Below are positions 5,291-6,858 of a stretch of DNA of 6,858 nucleotides, in pieces (the stretch's first letter is position 1; each line of letters starts with the position of its first letter). Origin of the DNA: Candidatus Woesebacteria bacterium UBA5073 (GTDB taxonomy: Bacteria > Patescibacteriota > Microgenomatia > UBA8517); the NCBI GenBank assembly GCA_002415845.1, contig DIAR01000033.1, forward strand, positions 1 to 6,858. Direction: 5' to 3'. The translations under genes were made by a program, and so were the position numbers. Under the pieces are notes generated by a model. That model had not been told where the DNA came from, did no database searches, and worked only from the letters and a program-made list of their open reading frames with translations.

Positions 5291-6858
5291 GACTCTTCAA
5301 GAAGATCTCTCCCCGTCATTTGTGCCGGTTTTTCAATATTAAAACGTTTCAAAATCGTGGGTGCGATATCGGCCAAAATTCCTGGAGATAGTTTGATGTT
5401 TTTTCCAAGAACACTACTACTAATATAGATAAATGGTACTCTATTCGCATTGTGTTCCGTATCGATTTGTCCGGTGTGATTATTGATCATCTCCTCAGCA
5501 TTGCCATGATCGGCCGTCACAATCACTTCTCCGCCCAAGGTCAAAACCTGGTTAACAATTTCACCCAAAGCCGTATCGACATACTCACAGGCTTTAACGG
5601 CCGGTCCGATATTGCCGGTATGGCCAACCATGTCGGGATTGGCAAAGTTAATGACCACGAAGGCATATTTTTGGGTGTTAATTTTTTCAATTACTTTTTT
5701 AGCCAGCTCTTCACAGGACATCTGCGGCATTTGATCATAGGTAGCCACATTAGGCGAAGGAATAATCATTTTTTCCTCATTGGGAAACGGTTCCTCCTTA
5801 AGGCCGTTAAAATAATAGGTGATAAACCTTTCCTTTTCGCTTTCGGAAACTTTAAGTTGGGTTAGATTGTTTTCCGAAATGACCCGACTTATCGGATATT
5901 CGATTCTTTCCGGATGAATGGCCACTTTAATCCCGGCATCGATTAAAGACTGGCTGTATTCGGTCATGGTGACAAAGAACAGATTATTAAGATATTTTTT
6001 TCTGGCAAAAACCTGCTGATACAGGGCCACTTTGGAAATAATGTGGGTTTTTTCGTATCTTTCCAAATAAGGGTCAAATTCCAAAGCCACACTTTGGTCA
6101 TCAAAATCCTTAACCACAAAAGCAGCTGTTAATTGACGCGGACGGTCGATCCGGAAGTTAAAAAAGATAACGGCATCGTTATCACCGATTAGAGCCAAAG
6201 GTTTCTTGTTTTGGTCGCAAACCAGGGAAGGTTCAACAAATTCGTCGGTTTTGCCCTGATCGTATGATAAATCAACGGCTTCTTCGGGTGTTTTAACCAA
6301 GTTGCCTTCACCTAAGGTTAAACAGTTGTAAGCCTTGGCGGTTCTGTCCCAGCGTCTGTCCCGATCCATCGCCCAATAGCGGCCCATCACACTGGCAATA
6401 ATACCCACTTTTTCCGCTTCAATATCCTCTTTTATTCTTTTAATATAGCTTTTGGAAGAAGTTGGCGGCGAATCCCTGCCGTCAGTGAAAAGATGCAGAT
6501 AAACATTGGGGTAATTCTGCATTTTGGCTAAATTCAAAAGGGCAAAAAGATGCTCGATATTGGAATGAACACCGCCGGCACCGATTAAACCCATAAAATG
6601 CAGTTTTGAATTGAATTTTCTGACATGCTCAAAAGCCGAAAGCAGTGCCTGGTTTTGATAAAAAGTGCCATCGGCTATGGCCATATTGATACGCTCAAGA
6701 TCCTGATAAACGATTTTGCCGGCCCCAATATTAAGGTGTCCTGTCTCTGTATTGCCGGCCTCGCCTCGGGGTAGGCCCACAGCTTCACCTGAGGCTTCAA
6801 GAAGGGTGTTTGGATAGGAAGACATAAACTTATCCATGTTTGGCGTGTTCGCCAGTTC
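5272..6858 (-). CDS. gpmI: Cofactor-independent phosphoglycerate mutase (5' end beyond window)
   Basis: GpmI interconverts 3- and 2-phosphoglycerate in glycolysis using two metal ions and a phospho-enzyme intermediate; cytoplasmic. 528 residues are visible. The frame runs in from the edge as ELANTPNMDKF, a conserved internal stretch, so the ATG at 6837 is not the start; about 25 residues, including the first metal-binding Asp, are missing. Against recalled Geobacillus numbering nearly all active-site residues are present (visible numbering, first full codon = 1): GGVHSN His98, GRD Arg128-Asp129, Arg160 and Arg166 in MGRYWAMDR, Arg236 and Arg239 in FRIDR, Lys342 in SESEK, Asp409 and His413 in NPDMVGH, Asp450-His451 in ADHGN, His469 in TEHNAN. 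Two oddities: the phospho-acceptor Ser is Thr37 (GNTETGH for GNSEVGH), and about 31 extra residues lie between Arg239 and Lys342. The intact remaining site argues for an active enzyme. It converges on lexA with a 4-nt stop overlap; no functional link is evident. Confidence 0.97.
   Translation of the reverse strand, partial: ELANTPNMDKFMSSYPNTLLEASGEAVGLPRGEAGNTETGHLNIGAGKIVYQDLERINMAIADGTFYQNQALLSAFEHVRKFNSKLHFMGLIGAGGVHSNIEHLFALLNLAKMQNYPNVYLHLFTDGRDSPPTSSKSYIKRIKEDIEAEKVGIIASVMGRYWAMDRDRRWDRTAKAYNCLTLGEGNLVKTPEEAVDLSYDQGKTDEFVEPSLVCDQNKKPLALIGDNDAVIFFNFRIDRPRQLTAAFVVKDFDDQSVALEFDPYLERYEKTHIISKVALYQQVFARKKYLNNLFFVTMTEYSQSLIDAGIKVAIHPERIEYPISRVISENNLTQLKVSESEKERFITYYFNGLKEEPFPNEEKMIIPSPNVATYDQMPQMSCEELAKKVIEKINTQKYAFVVINFANPDMVGHTGNIGPAVKACEYVDTALGEIVNQVLTLGGEVIVTADHGNAEEMINNHTGQIDTEHNANRVPFIYISSSVLGKNIKLSPGILADIAPTILKRFNIEKPAQMTGRDLLEESKTPTV

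Noticed and set aside
5452..5865. 137-codon open frame on the plus strand inside gpmI
   Set aside because: It lies wholly antisense to strongly conserved GpmI coding sequence, has no promoter or ribosome binding site, and its His/Phe-rich translation reflects the opposite strand's codons.
6835..6837. ATG at 6837 as the start of gpmI
   Set aside because: The frame continues upstream to the window edge as ELANTPN, a conserved internal part of the family, so the true start lies outside.
1..6858. Recoded TGA (glycine code) as in some CPR lineages
   Set aside because: No in-frame TGA occurs in any of the five genes, Gly is coded by GGN and all stops are TAA, so the standard bacterial code explains everything.

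Overview
This is a compact bacterial chromosomal segment, moderately AT-rich, built around nucleotide excision repair and its regulator. Five protein genes alternate strictly in strand (minus, plus, minus, plus, minus): a 3'-truncated uvrA, an unrecognised 199-residue gene, uvrB, lexA, and a 5'-truncated gpmI (cofactor-independent phosphoglycerate mutase). I see no RNA genes, CRISPR arrays, insertion sequences or other mobile elements. No stretch over about 105 bases lacks a gene. Every gene appears to be transcribed alone.

Organism. The four known proteins are full-featured bacterial orthologues. All visible stop codons are TAA and no in-frame TGA occurs, so the standard bacterial code fits. 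Three of the four visible start codons have no Shine-Dalgarno sequence and instead sit 5-7 nt after a good -10 box. Several proteins carry lineage-type quirks: GNTETGH in GpmI, CPVD in UvrA zinc module 1, and SATPNEWE plus an insertion in UvrB. Together these suggest an uncultivated, streamlined bacterium, possibly Patescibacteria/CPR (for example Microgenomates). That placement is inference from memory of family variants, not a search.

Layout. 1-1832 (minus) is uvrA. 1833-1935 is a divergent promoter region with an extended -10 for uvrA and a TTGACA/TAAAAT promoter for the gene at 1936-2535 (plus). That gene converges on uvrB (minus, about 2532-4592); the two stops overlap in TTAA inside a hairpin. 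The next divergent region (about 4593-4651) serves uvrB and lexA (plus, 4652-5275) with interlocking promoters. lexA converges on gpmI (minus, 5272 to the window edge), again with a TTAA stop overlap.

How the genes work together. UvrA finds DNA lesions and loads UvrB. LexA is the self-cleaving SOS repressor; its position back to back with uvrB suggests one operator region could control both, with possible SOS control of uvrA and the unknown gene too. GpmI is a glycolytic enzyme with no obvious functional link. The points most worth a second look are the Ser-to-Thr change at the GpmI phospho-acceptor position, the apparently leaderless starts, and the unknown gene held between uvrA and uvrB.
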